Assembly (NCBI GenBank): GCA_024701455.1
Contig: JABXYP010000001.1
Coordinates: 1,430,001 to 1,494,000, forward strand
Source: Bacillus sp. A301a_S52
GTDB taxonomy: Bacteria; Bacillota; Bacilli; Bacillales; Salisediminibacteriaceae
Direction: 5' to 3'
DNA length: 64,000 bases
Below the pieces are notes generated by a model, which made no database searches, was not told the origin of the DNA, and saw only the letters and a program-made list of their open reading frames with translations. Position 1 is the stretch's first letter, and every line of letters starts with the position of its first letter. A program made the position numbers and the translations under genes. This document shows, piece by piece, positions 1-8,430 of this stretch.

Positions 1-690
1 TAACGGCCAAAGTGGTAAGTCTCCTGGATGCAAATTAGCTAATGTTAAGTTCGGTATTTGACGATCGGTGAAAAGAAGAGCGATGGCTACTGAGACAGCC
101 ATAAAAATTAACACAGCCCCAAAAAATGGGTAAATACGTCCGATTATTTTGTTTACTGGAAGTAATGCAGCTAACAAGAAATAACTAAAAATAATGAGGA
201 TGGCAGTCATAAAGTTGAGCGGTGTAATTTGGGCAATGAGTTCAGCTGGCCCAGCGGTAAATGCTGCGGCTACCAGTATCATTAAGATAATTGAAATAAA
301 ATTAATGCAAACACGGACAGTTTTTCCTAAATAACGCCCTACAAGCGTTGGATATTGCTCACCTCTATGACGCAATGACAGCATTCCAGAGAAGTAGTCG
401 TGTACGGCACCGGCAAAGATACAGCCAACAACGATCCAAATAAAGGCTACAGGGCCGTATAAAGCACCTAAAATGGCCCCAAAAATAGGACCGAGGCCTG
501 CGATATTTAATAATTGAATTAAGCTGCCTTTCCACCAGCTCATCGGGACATAGTCGAGTCCATCTGCTCTTGTATAAGCAGGTGTTTCGTCATTATCGTT
601 AATGCCAAACACCTTTTCAACGACTTTAGAATATGTAAGGTAGCCGATGATAAGGAAAGCAATTGCAAGCATGAATGTTATCATAGTCAT
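1..690 (-). CDS. cstA: carbon starvation protein CstA family peptide/pyruvate transporter, partial
   Basis: The reverse strand reads open from an ATG at 690 to the window edge, giving the first 230 residues. The start follows a good ribosome binding site (CCAGGAGAG). The protein begins with a membrane helix and carries the CstA signature near residues 40-60 (ADGLDYVPMSWWKGSLIQLL, then NIAGLGPIFGAILGALYGP). At least five hydrophobic segments are visible. CstA and BtsT proteins are inner-membrane transporters for peptides or pyruvate, induced on carbon limitation. The C-terminal half lies outside the window, so substrate and full length cannot be judged. It diverges from the mpsC-like gene. Confidence 0.9.
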   Translation of the reverse strand, partial: MTMITFMLAIAFLIIGYLTYSKVVEKVFGINDNDETPAYTRADGLDYVPMSWWKGSLIQLLNIAGLGPIFGAILGALYGPVAFIWIVVGCIFAGAVHDYFSGMLSLRHRGEQYPTLVGRYLGKTVRVCINFISIILMILVAAAFTAGPAELIAQITPLNFMTAILIIFSYFLLAALLPVNKIIGRIYPFFGAVLIFMAVSVAIALLFTDRQIPNLTLANLHPGDLPLWPL

Positions 691-972
691 CTCTCCTGGA
701 ATGTTAAATTATCTAACCATAAAAGATATTTTAACTATTTAAAGGGAGAAAGACAACCGTTATTTTCAGAAAATACATATAAATCTAACTTATATGTTAA
801 CGACCTTGCTAAAGTCCTATATAATCAAAAGAGAAAGCAAATACGAACAATCAGTTATTTAAAATACCGATTATTAAAGGTGTTTTTTTCATTATGTTGC
901 GTCTTTTGTCAGTCAATCTTACGTAAAAATCACATATACGCATTTTATTTGAAAAGAATCCGAACGATTCGG
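691..972. other. divergent intergenic region between cstA and the mpsC-like gene
   Basis: AT-rich spacer with no open frame of useful length. It should hold the cstA promoter on the reverse strand, but no clean -35/-10 pair could be picked there. The promoter of the rightward gene is listed separately. No riboswitch or repeat was recognised. Confidence 0.5.
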
Positions 973-1001
973 TTGAAAGTATGAAAAGTTTTATGTATAA
1001 T
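973..1001 (+). promoter_or_regulatory. sigma-A promoter of the mpsC-like gene
   Basis: TTGAAA at 973-978 and TATAAT at 996-1001 are separated by exactly 17 bases, a near-consensus vegetative promoter. The start codon of the downstream gene lies about 30 bases past the predicted transcription start. Confidence 0.75.
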
Positions 1002-1036
1002 AGCGTTAACTTAATTGATTTTTCTGGTGGGTGATG

Positions 1037-1384
1037 ATGATAATCAAAATGAGTATACTAGAACAAAAGAAAACTCTAGCCCATATTTATAATACTGTGT
1101 CTAAGGAATTATTTGGGGCAGGTACGACCTTTCTTAAGGTATCAATTAATGATAACGTCATTACCTTTCAAGCGAAACATCGCCGATCACCCCGCTCTGC
1201 TGCTTTGGAAGACGAAGATCCATATTTAAAAATGGAAGTAGATTTTCGCATGTCCCAGCTCTATAAAAAGAAATTAAAAGAAAAAATAGAACATGAACTT
1301 CAATTATCTCTTGAAGCTGTGCTGAGAGATTACGATGGGGCAACCCAGCTAGCTTTCACAAATATTGTTGTGTCAGACATTTAA
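1037..1384 (+). CDS. DUF2294/MpsC family protein
   Basis: Small soluble protein of about 115 residues. The sequence (LFGAGTTFLKVSINDNVITF, then a charged helix ending in an LTNIVVSD-like tail) resembles DUF2294, now described as MpsC of the sodium-translocating membrane-potential/inorganic carbon uptake system of staphylococci. No mpsA or mpsB gene is next to it here. The start is uncertain: an in-frame GTG at 1031 and ATGs at 1034, 1037 and 1049 are possible. The GGTGG motif at 1026-1030 fits 1037 best. The gene is monocistronic, with its own promoter and terminator. The family call is from memory of the pattern; the role is inferred. Confidence 0.65.
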   Translation: MIIKMSILEQKKTLAHIYNTVSKELFGAGTTFLKVSINDNVITFQAKHRRSPRSAALEDEDPYLKMEVDFRMSQLYKKKLKEKIEHELQLSLEAVLRDYDGATQLAFTNIVVSDI

Positions 1385-1470
1385 ATCTTTGGTGTTTCTT
1401 TTGGATTTATCTAAAAGAAAACTAATCATAATTACAACTGCTAGATGCTTCTTATCTTTGTTTACAAAGA

Positions 1471-1523
1471 AAAGGTGATCTTAAGGAATGAGGTGGCTCA
1501 TTCTATTAAGATCACCTTTTTTT
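1471..1523 (+). terminator. rho-independent terminator after the mpsC-like gene
   Basis: AAAGGTGATCTTAA at 1471-1484 pairs with TTAAG ATCACCTTT at 1506-1519 and is followed by a run of T. It runs directly into repeat A copy 1. Confidence 0.85.
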
Positions 1524-1615
1524 ATCACAATTAAGCGTCTGTATACCTCACGTCTCAAAATAGAGAGGAGAGCTAACTCTATTTAGGGCTTAATGAATAA
1601 CCTATAAGTCTTGAT
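1521..1615 (+). repeat. repeat A, copy 1 (lacks the second hairpin)
   Basis: Starts with the conserved left end TTTATCACA and contains the core CTCAAAATAGAG ... CTCTATTTAGG hairpin. The right part is degenerate and the CAATCAGTGG hairpin is missing. See the repeat A finding for the family. Confidence 0.7.
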
Positions 1616-1775
1616 GTGACAATGAAGACAGTCGATTTTCTCGAAATCAGGTGCAAAAAAAATCATCTATATAGGAAAAAACATGTAAAACAATGGTGCT
1701 CCTCACACGTCTATTTCACCTATAAAATAGCGGACGCCTTGTTTATATATAATCTTTTAGATGGAGGGGTTTATA

Positions 1776-2834
1776 ATGATGAAAAAAATTTTTTGGACAT
1801 CGCTAGCTGGATTAACCGTATTAACTGCTTGTGGAGGTGGAGAGAATCTAGGTGATGAAAGTGATTCTGCAAATGAGAGTGATGAATTAGTTATCTCTAC
1901 TTGGGGATTCGCAGAAGATTTTTTCCGTGCAGAAGTCTTTACTCCTTTTGAAGAAGAACATGGTGTGACCATTGTTTTGGATACGGGGAATAACGCAGAA
2001 CGGTTAAGTAGAGTGGAACAAGGCAGCTCAAAAGTAGATCTTATTTATTTATCTGATTACTATGCCCAACAAGGCATTGAAGCGGATCTTTTTGAGACGA
2101 TTGATCGAGAGAACATTCCAAATTTAGCGGACATTTATGACGTTGCAAAAGCACCGACTGGAGAAGAATACGGACCGGCGTACACGATTGCACAGTTTGG
2201 TATTGCGTATCATCCAGATAGAACAGATAAAGACATATCGTCATGGGCCGACTTATGGGATGCAGAGCTTGAAAGAAATATAACAATACCTGGTATAACA
2301 ACGACATCTGGCCCGATGTTTTTAGATGCCGCTTCAAGAGTAGCAGGAAATGAAACGTTCAATGAAGATGAAGCATTCACTCAATTAGCTGACTTAAACC
2401 CTAATATTGTGACAGAGTATGAAGGCACATCAGAATTTGTGAACATGTTTGTTCAGGGAGAAGTAGCCGCTGGACCTATTATGGAAATGTTTTTCGCTGA
2501 TGTTCAGGAATCAGTTCCAGAAGCCCAATTCATTTCTCCAGAAGAGGGAGGATACGCTGTTATCAACACCGTCAACATCGTAAAGGATAGTGAGAATAAG
2601 GAACTGGCAGAAGCTTTCATTGATTGGATTTTAAGTGAGGAAGTACAAAGAGCCGCAGCATTGGCTAAAATTGACTCACCTGTTCACACCTCATTGAATC
2701 TGACGGAGGAAGAAGCGGAAGGTATTACGTACGGTGACGATGTGATTGAAAGTCTCATTGTACTGGATATGTCGTTCGTTAATGAAAATAATGACCATTG
2801 GATCGACAGGTGGAATCGAGAGTTTGCTCAATAA
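1776..2834 (+). CDS. ABC transporter solute-binding lipoprotein, PotD/PotF-like
   Basis: Extracellular binding protein of 352 residues. The start at 1776 follows GGAGGGG (1763-1769) and gives a lipoprotein signal peptide with lipobox LTAC; the in-frame ATG at 1761 lies upstream of that site. The mature protein is very acidic. The pattern ELVISTWGFAEDFFRAEVF near the N-terminus and the GPIMEMFFADVQ region fit the polyamine/iron-type binding-protein fold used with PotBC-like permeases. First gene of a six-gene operon with a nucleoside hydrolase and adenine deaminase, so a purine nucleoside or base ligand is more likely than a polyamine. The substrate is inference. Confidence 0.85.
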   Translation: MMKKIFWTSLAGLTVLTACGGGENLGDESDSANESDELVISTWGFAEDFFRAEVFTPFEEEHGVTIVLDTGNNAERLSRVEQGSSKVDLIYLSDYYAQQGIEADLFETIDRENIPNLADIYDVAKAPTGEEYGPAYTIAQFGIAYHPDRTDKDISSWADLWDAELERNITIPGITTTSGPMFLDAASRVAGNETFNEDEAFTQLADLNPNIVTEYEGTSEFVNMFVQGEVAAGPIMEMFFADVQESVPEAQFISPEEGGYAVINTVNIVKDSENKELAEAFIDWILSEEVQRAAALAKIDSPVHTSLNLTEEEAEGITYGDDVIESLIVLDMSFVNENNDHWIDRWNREFAQ

Positions 2835-2855
2835 AAGATGAAGTTGGTGAGAGAT

Positions 2856-3791
2856 ATGTCAAAAAAACCTATGATATTAGATGTAGATACTGGTATTGAT
2901 GATGCCCTTGGTATTATTCTGGCTGTAAAAAGCCGAGAGTTTCAGATTGCCGGTATTACGACAGTCAATGGAAATGTCTCTTTAGAAACAGCGACATTAA
3001 ATACATGTAAAATATTGCAGCTGATTAATGCTCACCATGATATTCCGGTTTATAAAGGGGCATCTGCTCCTTTAAACCGAGAACCTTATTTTGAGCATAG
3101 GATTCACGGAAAAGATGGTCTTGGAGGCGCCCTTCGTTCAATGAAGGTGACTAAGCAGCCAGAATCTCTATCAGCGCCAGACAAAATGATTAATGAAGTA
3201 AATGCTCATCCAGGCGAAGTGACACTAATTATGACAGGACCTTTGACTAATTTGGCCCTTGCTATTGAAAAGGCGCCAGATTTTCCGCAGAAGGTGAAAG
3301 AAGTTATTTTTATGGGTGGGGCTGTTAATGGCCCTGGTAATGTGACTCCTGTGGCTGAGTACAATATGTTTGCTGATCCAGAAGCGGCTAAGGTGGTAAT
3401 TCATGCGGACTTTCCTCGTACGACGCTCGTTGGTCTTGATGTGACTCGTAAAGCATTGCTAAAAAAGAAGCAGATAGACCAAATAACAAATCCGGAATTA
3501 GCTCACTACGTAAGGGATAGTACACGAGACTACATGCAGCGTTATTACGAACGAAACGGGATAGAAGGCTCAGCTTTGCATGATCCTTTGGCAGTTGCAG
3601 TCGCTATAGATAACCAATTAGTCACAACGGAAAAATACTATGTGGATATCGAAACGAATAGTGAACTATGTGATGGACAAACGGTTTGTGATTTTCAGAA
3701 CCGTTTAGAGAAGAAGCCGAATGTTCGTGTCTGTACGGATGTAGACAGTGAAGCTTTTCTTCGATTGTTTATTGAGACGTTCAACGCCTAG
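2856..3791 (+). CDS. inosine-uridine preferring nucleoside hydrolase family
   Basis: Cytoplasmic N-ribohydrolase of 311 residues that would split nucleosides into free base and ribose. The N-terminal calcium-binding motif DVDTGIDDA is intact, as are the GPLTNLA segment, NMFADPEAA and the catalytic HDPLAV motif near the C-terminus. The start at 2856 is preceded by GGTGAGAG; an in-frame ATG at 2838 lacks a ribosome binding site. It sits 21 bases after the binding-protein gene and before two permeases, so it probably acts on the imported substrate. Purine preference is inferred from the adenine deaminase at the operon end. Confidence 0.9.
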   Translation: MSKKPMILDVDTGIDDALGIILAVKSREFQIAGITTVNGNVSLETATLNTCKILQLINAHHDIPVYKGASAPLNREPYFEHRIHGKDGLGGALRSMKVTKQPESLSAPDKMINEVNAHPGEVTLIMTGPLTNLALAIEKAPDFPQKVKEVIFMGGAVNGPGNVTPVAEYNMFADPEAAKVVIHADFPRTTLVGLDVTRKALLKKKQIDQITNPELAHYVRDSTRDYMQRYYERNGIEGSALHDPLAVAVAIDNQLVTTEKYYVDIETNSELCDGQTVCDFQNRLEKKPNVRVCTDVDSEAFLRLFIETFNA

Positions 3792-3815
3792 AAAACAGAA
3801 ACTGAGGTTTTGGCT

Positions 3816-4637
3816 ATGAAAAGAAAAACGTTCTATTTATTACTGCTTCCTGGGGTGTTATTTTTAACGATTTTTATGGTTATTCCGATTGCCTTGACGA
3901 TTGGAACGACTTTTGTCGATGCAGGGACGTTTACCTTTAAAGGGTATATTCAGTTTTTTACGGATGATTATTTTATGAGTATTTTGTGGCGGACACTACG
4001 AGTGAGCCTCATGACGACTTTCATTTGCATTATCCTTGGTTTTCCAGTGGCTTATTATATATCAAAGCTAACAGGGAGAAAAAAAATGTTCTTGCTGCTG
4101 CTTACTATTTTTCCTCTACTAACAAGTCCGGTTGTCAGGTCTTTCAGCTGGATGGTGATACTTGGAAGGGACGGGCTTCTAAATAGCCTTCTCCTTTCTA
4201 CGGGTGTAATTAACGTCCCTATTGAACTTCTCTATACACCAACAGCTGTGACGATAGGTCTTGTCCATCTATTTCTTCCATTAATCATCGTAACTCTCGT
4301 AGGTGTTTTGGAAAATGTGGATCAAGATTTATTAAAGGCGGCAGAAAGTCTTGGAGCGTCAAAATTAACTGTCTTTCGCAAAGTATTGTTCCCTCTTTGT
4401 GTCCCAGGTTTAATGATCGGTTCAATTCTAGTATTTGTTGGGAGCTTTACAGCGTATACGACACCTGCCTTGCTCGGAGGAAGAGCAAGAGTCGTCTCCA
4501 CCTTTCTTTATCAAAATGCCATTACATTGAATGATTGGCAGCTTGCCTCAATTATCGCAACGATTATGATTGTTGTCACTTTTGCTGTTATAACCATAAT
4601 GAATAAAGCAGCATATAAACTGAATCCGAAGGGGTAG
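3816..4637 (+). CDS. ABC transporter permease, PotB-like
   Basis: Integral membrane protein of 273 residues with about six hydrophobic helices. The cytoplasmic EAA loop that contacts the ATPase is visible (AAESLGASKLTVFRKVLFPL). The start at ATG 3816 follows CTGAGGT; a TTG six bases earlier is possible. It resembles the first permease of spermidine/putrescine-type importers. The next permease begins 6 bases after its stop, so the two are co-translated and form the membrane channel of the importer. Confidence 0.9.
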   Translation: MKRKTFYLLLLPGVLFLTIFMVIPIALTIGTTFVDAGTFTFKGYIQFFTDDYFMSILWRTLRVSLMTTFICIILGFPVAYYISKLTGRKKMFLLLLTIFPLLTSPVVRSFSWMVILGRDGLLNSLLLSTGVINVPIELLYTPTAVTIGLVHLFLPLIIVTLVGVLENVDQDLLKAAESLGASKLTVFRKVLFPLCVPGLMIGSILVFVGSFTAYTTPALLGGRARVVSTFLYQNAITLNDWQLASIIATIMIVVTFAVITIMNKAAYKLNPKG

Positions 4638-4643
4638 ACGTGT

Positions 4644-5435
4644 ATGCAAGCAAAAAGTCGATTGTTAGGTCCGTTTACGCTTCTCGTATTTATCTTTTTA
4701 TTAGGGCCACTCGTCATTATTTCTATGACTTCATTTGAGCCGGGGAACGTCTTAAAGTTCCCGCCTGAAGGCTTCTCATTTCGGTGGTATGTGAACATTT
4801 TTGACGTGCAGATGTTCCTACAAACCTTTAAAATTTCCATTTTAGTTTCATTCGCTGGAAATATGCTAGCGCTTATTCTCGGAATACCGGCGGCTTATGC
4901 TTTAAGCCGTGCGGATTTTAGAGGTAAGAATATATTAAACGCGCTGTTTATTTCGCCCATATTAATTCCCGGTATCGTTTTAGGTTTTACGTTATTAAGG
5001 TACATTATTGTAGCTTATCAATTACCTATATATATCGCTCTTTTTATAGGACATACCGTGATCATGCTGCCTTTTATCATAAGAGTGATTTCTTCAAGTC
5101 TGTCGAACTTTGATTTTGCTGTTGAAGAAGCAGCTATGAGCCTTGGAGCAGGCCGGTTGGAAACATTTTTTAAAGTCGTTCTTCCAAACATAAAAACTGG
5201 GATTTTAGCAGCTGTTATTATCGCTTTTTTAGAATCATTTAATAATGTAGATATTTCTGTTTTTATGACTGGACCTGGCATTAGTACTCTTCCTATACAA
5301 ATGCTTACTTATGTTCAATATTATTTTGACCCTACAATTGCCTCAATTTCAGTACTATTGATGATTTTGACAGCTGTGCTGATGTTTTTAATCGAACGAC
5401 TATTAGGTCTATCTTATTTCACAAAAAGGAGGTAA
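4644..5435 (+). CDS. ABC transporter permease, PotC-like
   Basis: Second channel subunit of the importer, 263 residues with about six membrane helices. The EAA loop (EEAAMSLGAGRLETFFKVVL) is near residue 165-185. The N-terminal region SMTSFEPGNVLKFPPEGFSF is typical of PotC/PhnV-like permeases. Lies 6 bases after the first permease and 5 bases before the ATPase, in one tight operon. Confidence 0.9.
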   Translation: MQAKSRLLGPFTLLVFIFLLGPLVIISMTSFEPGNVLKFPPEGFSFRWYVNIFDVQMFLQTFKISILVSFAGNMLALILGIPAAYALSRADFRGKNILNALFISPILIPGIVLGFTLLRYIIVAYQLPIYIALFIGHTVIMLPFIIRVISSSLSNFDFAVEEAAMSLGAGRLETFFKVVLPNIKTGILAAVIIAFLESFNNVDISVFMTGPGISTLPIQMLTYVQYYFDPTIASISVLLMILTAVLMFLIERLLGLSYFTKRR

Positions 5436-5440
5436 GGTCC

Positions 5441-6502
5441 ATGGCGTTAGTGCAGTTAAAAGACGTATCCGTAGCTTATCATAAACAAGATATTTTAAAG
5501 AATTTTAATTTAGATATCGAAAAAGGAAAATTAATTTCCCTCCTTGGTCCAAGCGGTTGTGGGAAAACAACAACATTGCGACTGATCGCTGGTTTTTTAG
5601 AAGCACGAGCAGGGCAATTTTTATTTAAAGAGAAGGATTATACGAAAGTGCCTGTTAATAGACGAAACTTTGGTTTTGTCTTTCAAAATTATGCCTTATT
5701 TCCGCACCTATCTGTTTTTGATAATGTGGCATTTGGGCTTAGACTTCGAAAGCTGTCGAAAAAAGAAATTGAAAAGCGTGTGGCAAGTATGTTAGAGATT
5801 GTTGATCTCTCAGGATTTGAAAAGCGTTTTACGCAAGAGTTGTCGGGAGGACAAAGGCAGAGAGTTGCCATCGCTCGGGCACTGATTATTGAACCAGATC
5901 TATTGTTATTTGATGAACCATTGAGTAATTTAGACGCTAATTTACGTGTGAGTATGAGAGTGGAAATCAGGAGAATACAGCAAGAATTAGGCATTACAAC
6001 AGTGTATGTGTCACATGATCAGGAGGAGTGTTTTTCTATATCTGATCAAGTGGCCGTTATGAATCAAGGAAATATTGAACAACTTGATGAACCATCTATC
6101 ATATACAAACAGCCAAAAACGACATTTGTTGCTGATTTTATTGGATTTAAAAATTTTATAACATTTGAGGATCGTGAGAACTTGGATAATACCGTCCGTC
6201 TTCAGGTGAAAGGCGTTGATTTTTTTGTTAATAGGTGTGATGATCAATCCGCTTCAACAAAAATTGCCGCAATTCGACCAGATAATATAAGGGTTGAGGT
6301 AGTCTCAGGAAGTGTCAAAAATGAAAGAAATGTATTAAAAGGAACAGTGACAGTTTGTACATTTCTTGGAAGAGGTTATCAATTCATCGTTGATACAGCG
6401 ATTGGGCCGTTCACAGTGAATCAAGAAACAGAAGCACCATTTGAAGTGGGACAGCATTTAAAACTCATATTTCCCGAAGATAAACTCGTTTTAGTAGAGT
6501 AA
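5441..6502 (+). CDS. ABC transporter ATP-binding protein, PotA-like
   Basis: Energising subunit of the importer, 353 residues, cytoplasmic. Walker A GPSGCGKTT is at residues 36-44, Q-loop FQNY near 81, signature LSGGQRQR from 134 and Walker B LLLFDEP from 154, followed by the switch histidine in VSHDQEE. The C-terminal 110 residues match a TOBE-type regulatory domain, as in PotA, FbpC and UgpC. A strong AAGGAGGT precedes the ATG. All motifs needed for activity are present. Confidence 0.92.
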   Translation: MALVQLKDVSVAYHKQDILKNFNLDIEKGKLISLLGPSGCGKTTTLRLIAGFLEARAGQFLFKEKDYTKVPVNRRNFGFVFQNYALFPHLSVFDNVAFGLRLRKLSKKEIEKRVASMLEIVDLSGFEKRFTQELSGGQRQRVAIARALIIEPDLLLFDEPLSNLDANLRVSMRVEIRRIQQELGITTVYVSHDQEECFSISDQVAVMNQGNIEQLDEPSIIYKQPKTTFVADFIGFKNFITFEDRENLDNTVRLQVKGVDFFVNRCDDQSASTKIAAIRPDNIRVEVVSGSVKNERNVLKGTVTVCTFLGRGYQFIVDTAIGPFTVNQETEAPFEVGQHLKLIFPEDKLVLVE

Positions 6503-6520
6503 TTCGTAGGAGTGATAACA

Positions 6521-8227
6521 ATGAAAGTGGATTGTTTAATATCGAACGTCATTATATTTAATAGCTACTTCCGCAAATTTGTCAAAGGAAATGTAGCCAT
6601 TAAGGATGGGAAATTTTTGTACGTAGGTAAGCAAGGAAGAAAAGCATTTCAAGCAACGGAGGTCATCGAGGGCAGAGGGTATTATATGATTCCAGGATTG
6701 ATAGATATTCATTTGCATATTGAGAGTACGATGGTTACGCCAGAAACTTTTTCTCATGGATTGATCAAAAATGGTGTGACCACAGTTGTCTCAGAACCGC
6801 ATGAAATGGCTAATGTGTTTGGGCTTAACGGTGTGACAGAGATGATAAAGGCGAGTCAAGCATGTGTGGCTGATATATTTTACGGTATTCCAAGCTCTGT
6901 CCCAGCAACACGCCTTGAGACGACGGGAGGAGCTATTTCAAAGGATGACATTGACGAGCTGCTAAGTGAAAAGGACATTCTTTGTTTAGGTGAAATTATG
7001 AACTATGTAGAGGTCGTTTCAGGGGAGCCAGGTAAGACAAATGACATTATAAATCATATTCGTAGGCGTTATCCAGAATTGCCGATTGAGGGACATGTTC
7101 CAAAATTACGTGATGTAGAGCTACAGAAGATGCTTTATGCTGGAGTGGATTCGGATCATACTCATCAAACAGTTGAAGGGATGGAAGAACGAATTGCTGC
7201 AGGGATGTTTATTGAAATTCAGGAAAAATCCCTCTCTTCTGAAATTATTAATTATCTGATTGATCATCAAGTAACAGAACACTTTTGCTTTGTTACTGAT
7301 GATGTGATGCCTGATTCATTTACAAAGCATGGTCACCTAAATCACATTGCCCGTAAAGCAATGAGTATGGGAATGTCTCCTGAGCAAGTGATATATGCCT
7401 GTACATATACTCCTGCCAGACGTATGAAACTATTTGATCGAGGGAGCATCGCACCAGGAAAGTGTGCAGATTTCATCTTGATGCGTGATATGTCAGAATT
7501 TTCTATAGATGTCGTCTATAAAGATGGCAAAAAAGTTTACAGTTGTGAGGAAGTATATGATCAGACCACATGTACAGCCTTTCCTGAAACATTTTATAGA
7601 AGTGTTCGTTTAGAGCCTCTTTCTGTTAAAGATTTCACACTTACTCAAGCGAAAGAGAACGGCCAGCATTTATGTCGCATCATGATGGTGAAAGACGGTT
7701 CGACTTTTACAGATGAACGCCAAGAGTACGTGTCAATTCATAATCAAGAGTTGCAATGGGAAACGAGTCCATTTGGATTAATTGCTACGTTTGAACGATA
7801 TGGAAAAAATGGTAATCGTGGATACGGATTAATCGGTGGCGATATCATTAAGAAGGGAGCGGTTGCTACAACTTATTCTCACGACAATCATAATCTGCTC
7901 GTTATCGGTCAAAGTGCTCAAGATATGCAAATAGCGGCTAATGAAGTTATTCGTCATCAAGGAGGTATCTGTGTTGTACATGAGGGTCAAGTACTGAACT
8001 TGGTAGAGCTTCCTGTTGGCGGAATTCTCTCAGAAAAGCCATTGGAAGCGCTAGCTGAAGAAGTTGAGAGTTTGCGGCACAGTTTAGAAAAGCTAGGTTA
8101 CCAGCATTATAATGCAATTATGTCTATCAGCACGTTGTCTCTGCCAGTTAGCCCAGCGCTGAAAATTACCGACTTTGGCCTCATTGATGTTAATCAAGGA
8201 GTAGTCGTCCCGCTAGTTATTAATTAA
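6521..8227 (+). CDS. ade: adenine deaminase
   Basis: Amidohydrolase-fold enzyme of 568 residues that converts adenine to hypoxanthine and ammonia. Metal-binding motif GLIDIHLHIESTM is at about residues 59-71, followed by SEPHEMANV, GHVPKL, the DSDHTHQTVE segment and CFVTDD, all characteristic of the Ade family rather than adenosine deaminase. The C-terminal domain with the SHDNHNLLVIG segment is complete. The start at 6521 follows TAGGAG; an earlier GTG at 6512 overlaps that site. Last gene of the operon. It would act on adenine released by the nucleoside hydrolase encoded four genes upstream. Confidence 0.93.
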   Translation: MKVDCLISNVIIFNSYFRKFVKGNVAIKDGKFLYVGKQGRKAFQATEVIEGRGYYMIPGLIDIHLHIESTMVTPETFSHGLIKNGVTTVVSEPHEMANVFGLNGVTEMIKASQACVADIFYGIPSSVPATRLETTGGAISKDDIDELLSEKDILCLGEIMNYVEVVSGEPGKTNDIINHIRRRYPELPIEGHVPKLRDVELQKMLYAGVDSDHTHQTVEGMEERIAAGMFIEIQEKSLSSEIINYLIDHQVTEHFCFVTDDVMPDSFTKHGHLNHIARKAMSMGMSPEQVIYACTYTPARRMKLFDRGSIAPGKCADFILMRDMSEFSIDVVYKDGKKVYSCEEVYDQTTCTAFPETFYRSVRLEPLSVKDFTLTQAKENGQHLCRIMMVKDGSTFTDERQEYVSIHNQELQWETSPFGLIATFERYGKNGNRGYGLIGGDIIKKGAVATTYSHDNHNLLVIGQSAQDMQIAANEVIRHQGGICVVHEGQVLNLVELPVGGILSEKPLEALAEEVESLRHSLEKLGYQHYNAIMSISTLSLPVSPALKITDFGLIDVNQGVVVPLVIN

Positions 8228-8244
8228 AGGTATTTAGAGAAATC

Positions 8245-8287
8245 AGGAGCACTTCTGCTTTATCAGCAGTAGCTCTTGTTTTTTCAA
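8245..8287 (+). terminator. terminator after the adenine deaminase operon
   Basis: Imperfect hairpin (AGGAGC..CTGCT pairing with AGCAG..GCTCTT) followed by a T-rich run. It lies in the convergent space before the antiporter gene. Confidence 0.55.
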
Positions 8288-8430
8288 CAACTCTGTCAAT
8301 TAGGGCAGTGTCCTCCATTGAGGCAAAAGCTATCAGGAAGACAACCTTTATTAAAAAAAGCGGCACTTTTTGCGTTTTAAACCTGTATGAATGATGAAAA
8401 AAGGTGGATGGAAGCCTACCATTTAGGGCT

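Noticed and set aside
1620..1775. Possible purine riboswitch before the nucleoside/adenine operon
   Set aside because: None of the conserved loop or junction sequences of the purine riboswitch is present.
1616..1855. 79-codon forward ORF upstream of the binding-protein gene
   Set aside because: It overlaps the lipoprotein start in another frame, has no ribosome binding site and its product looks random.
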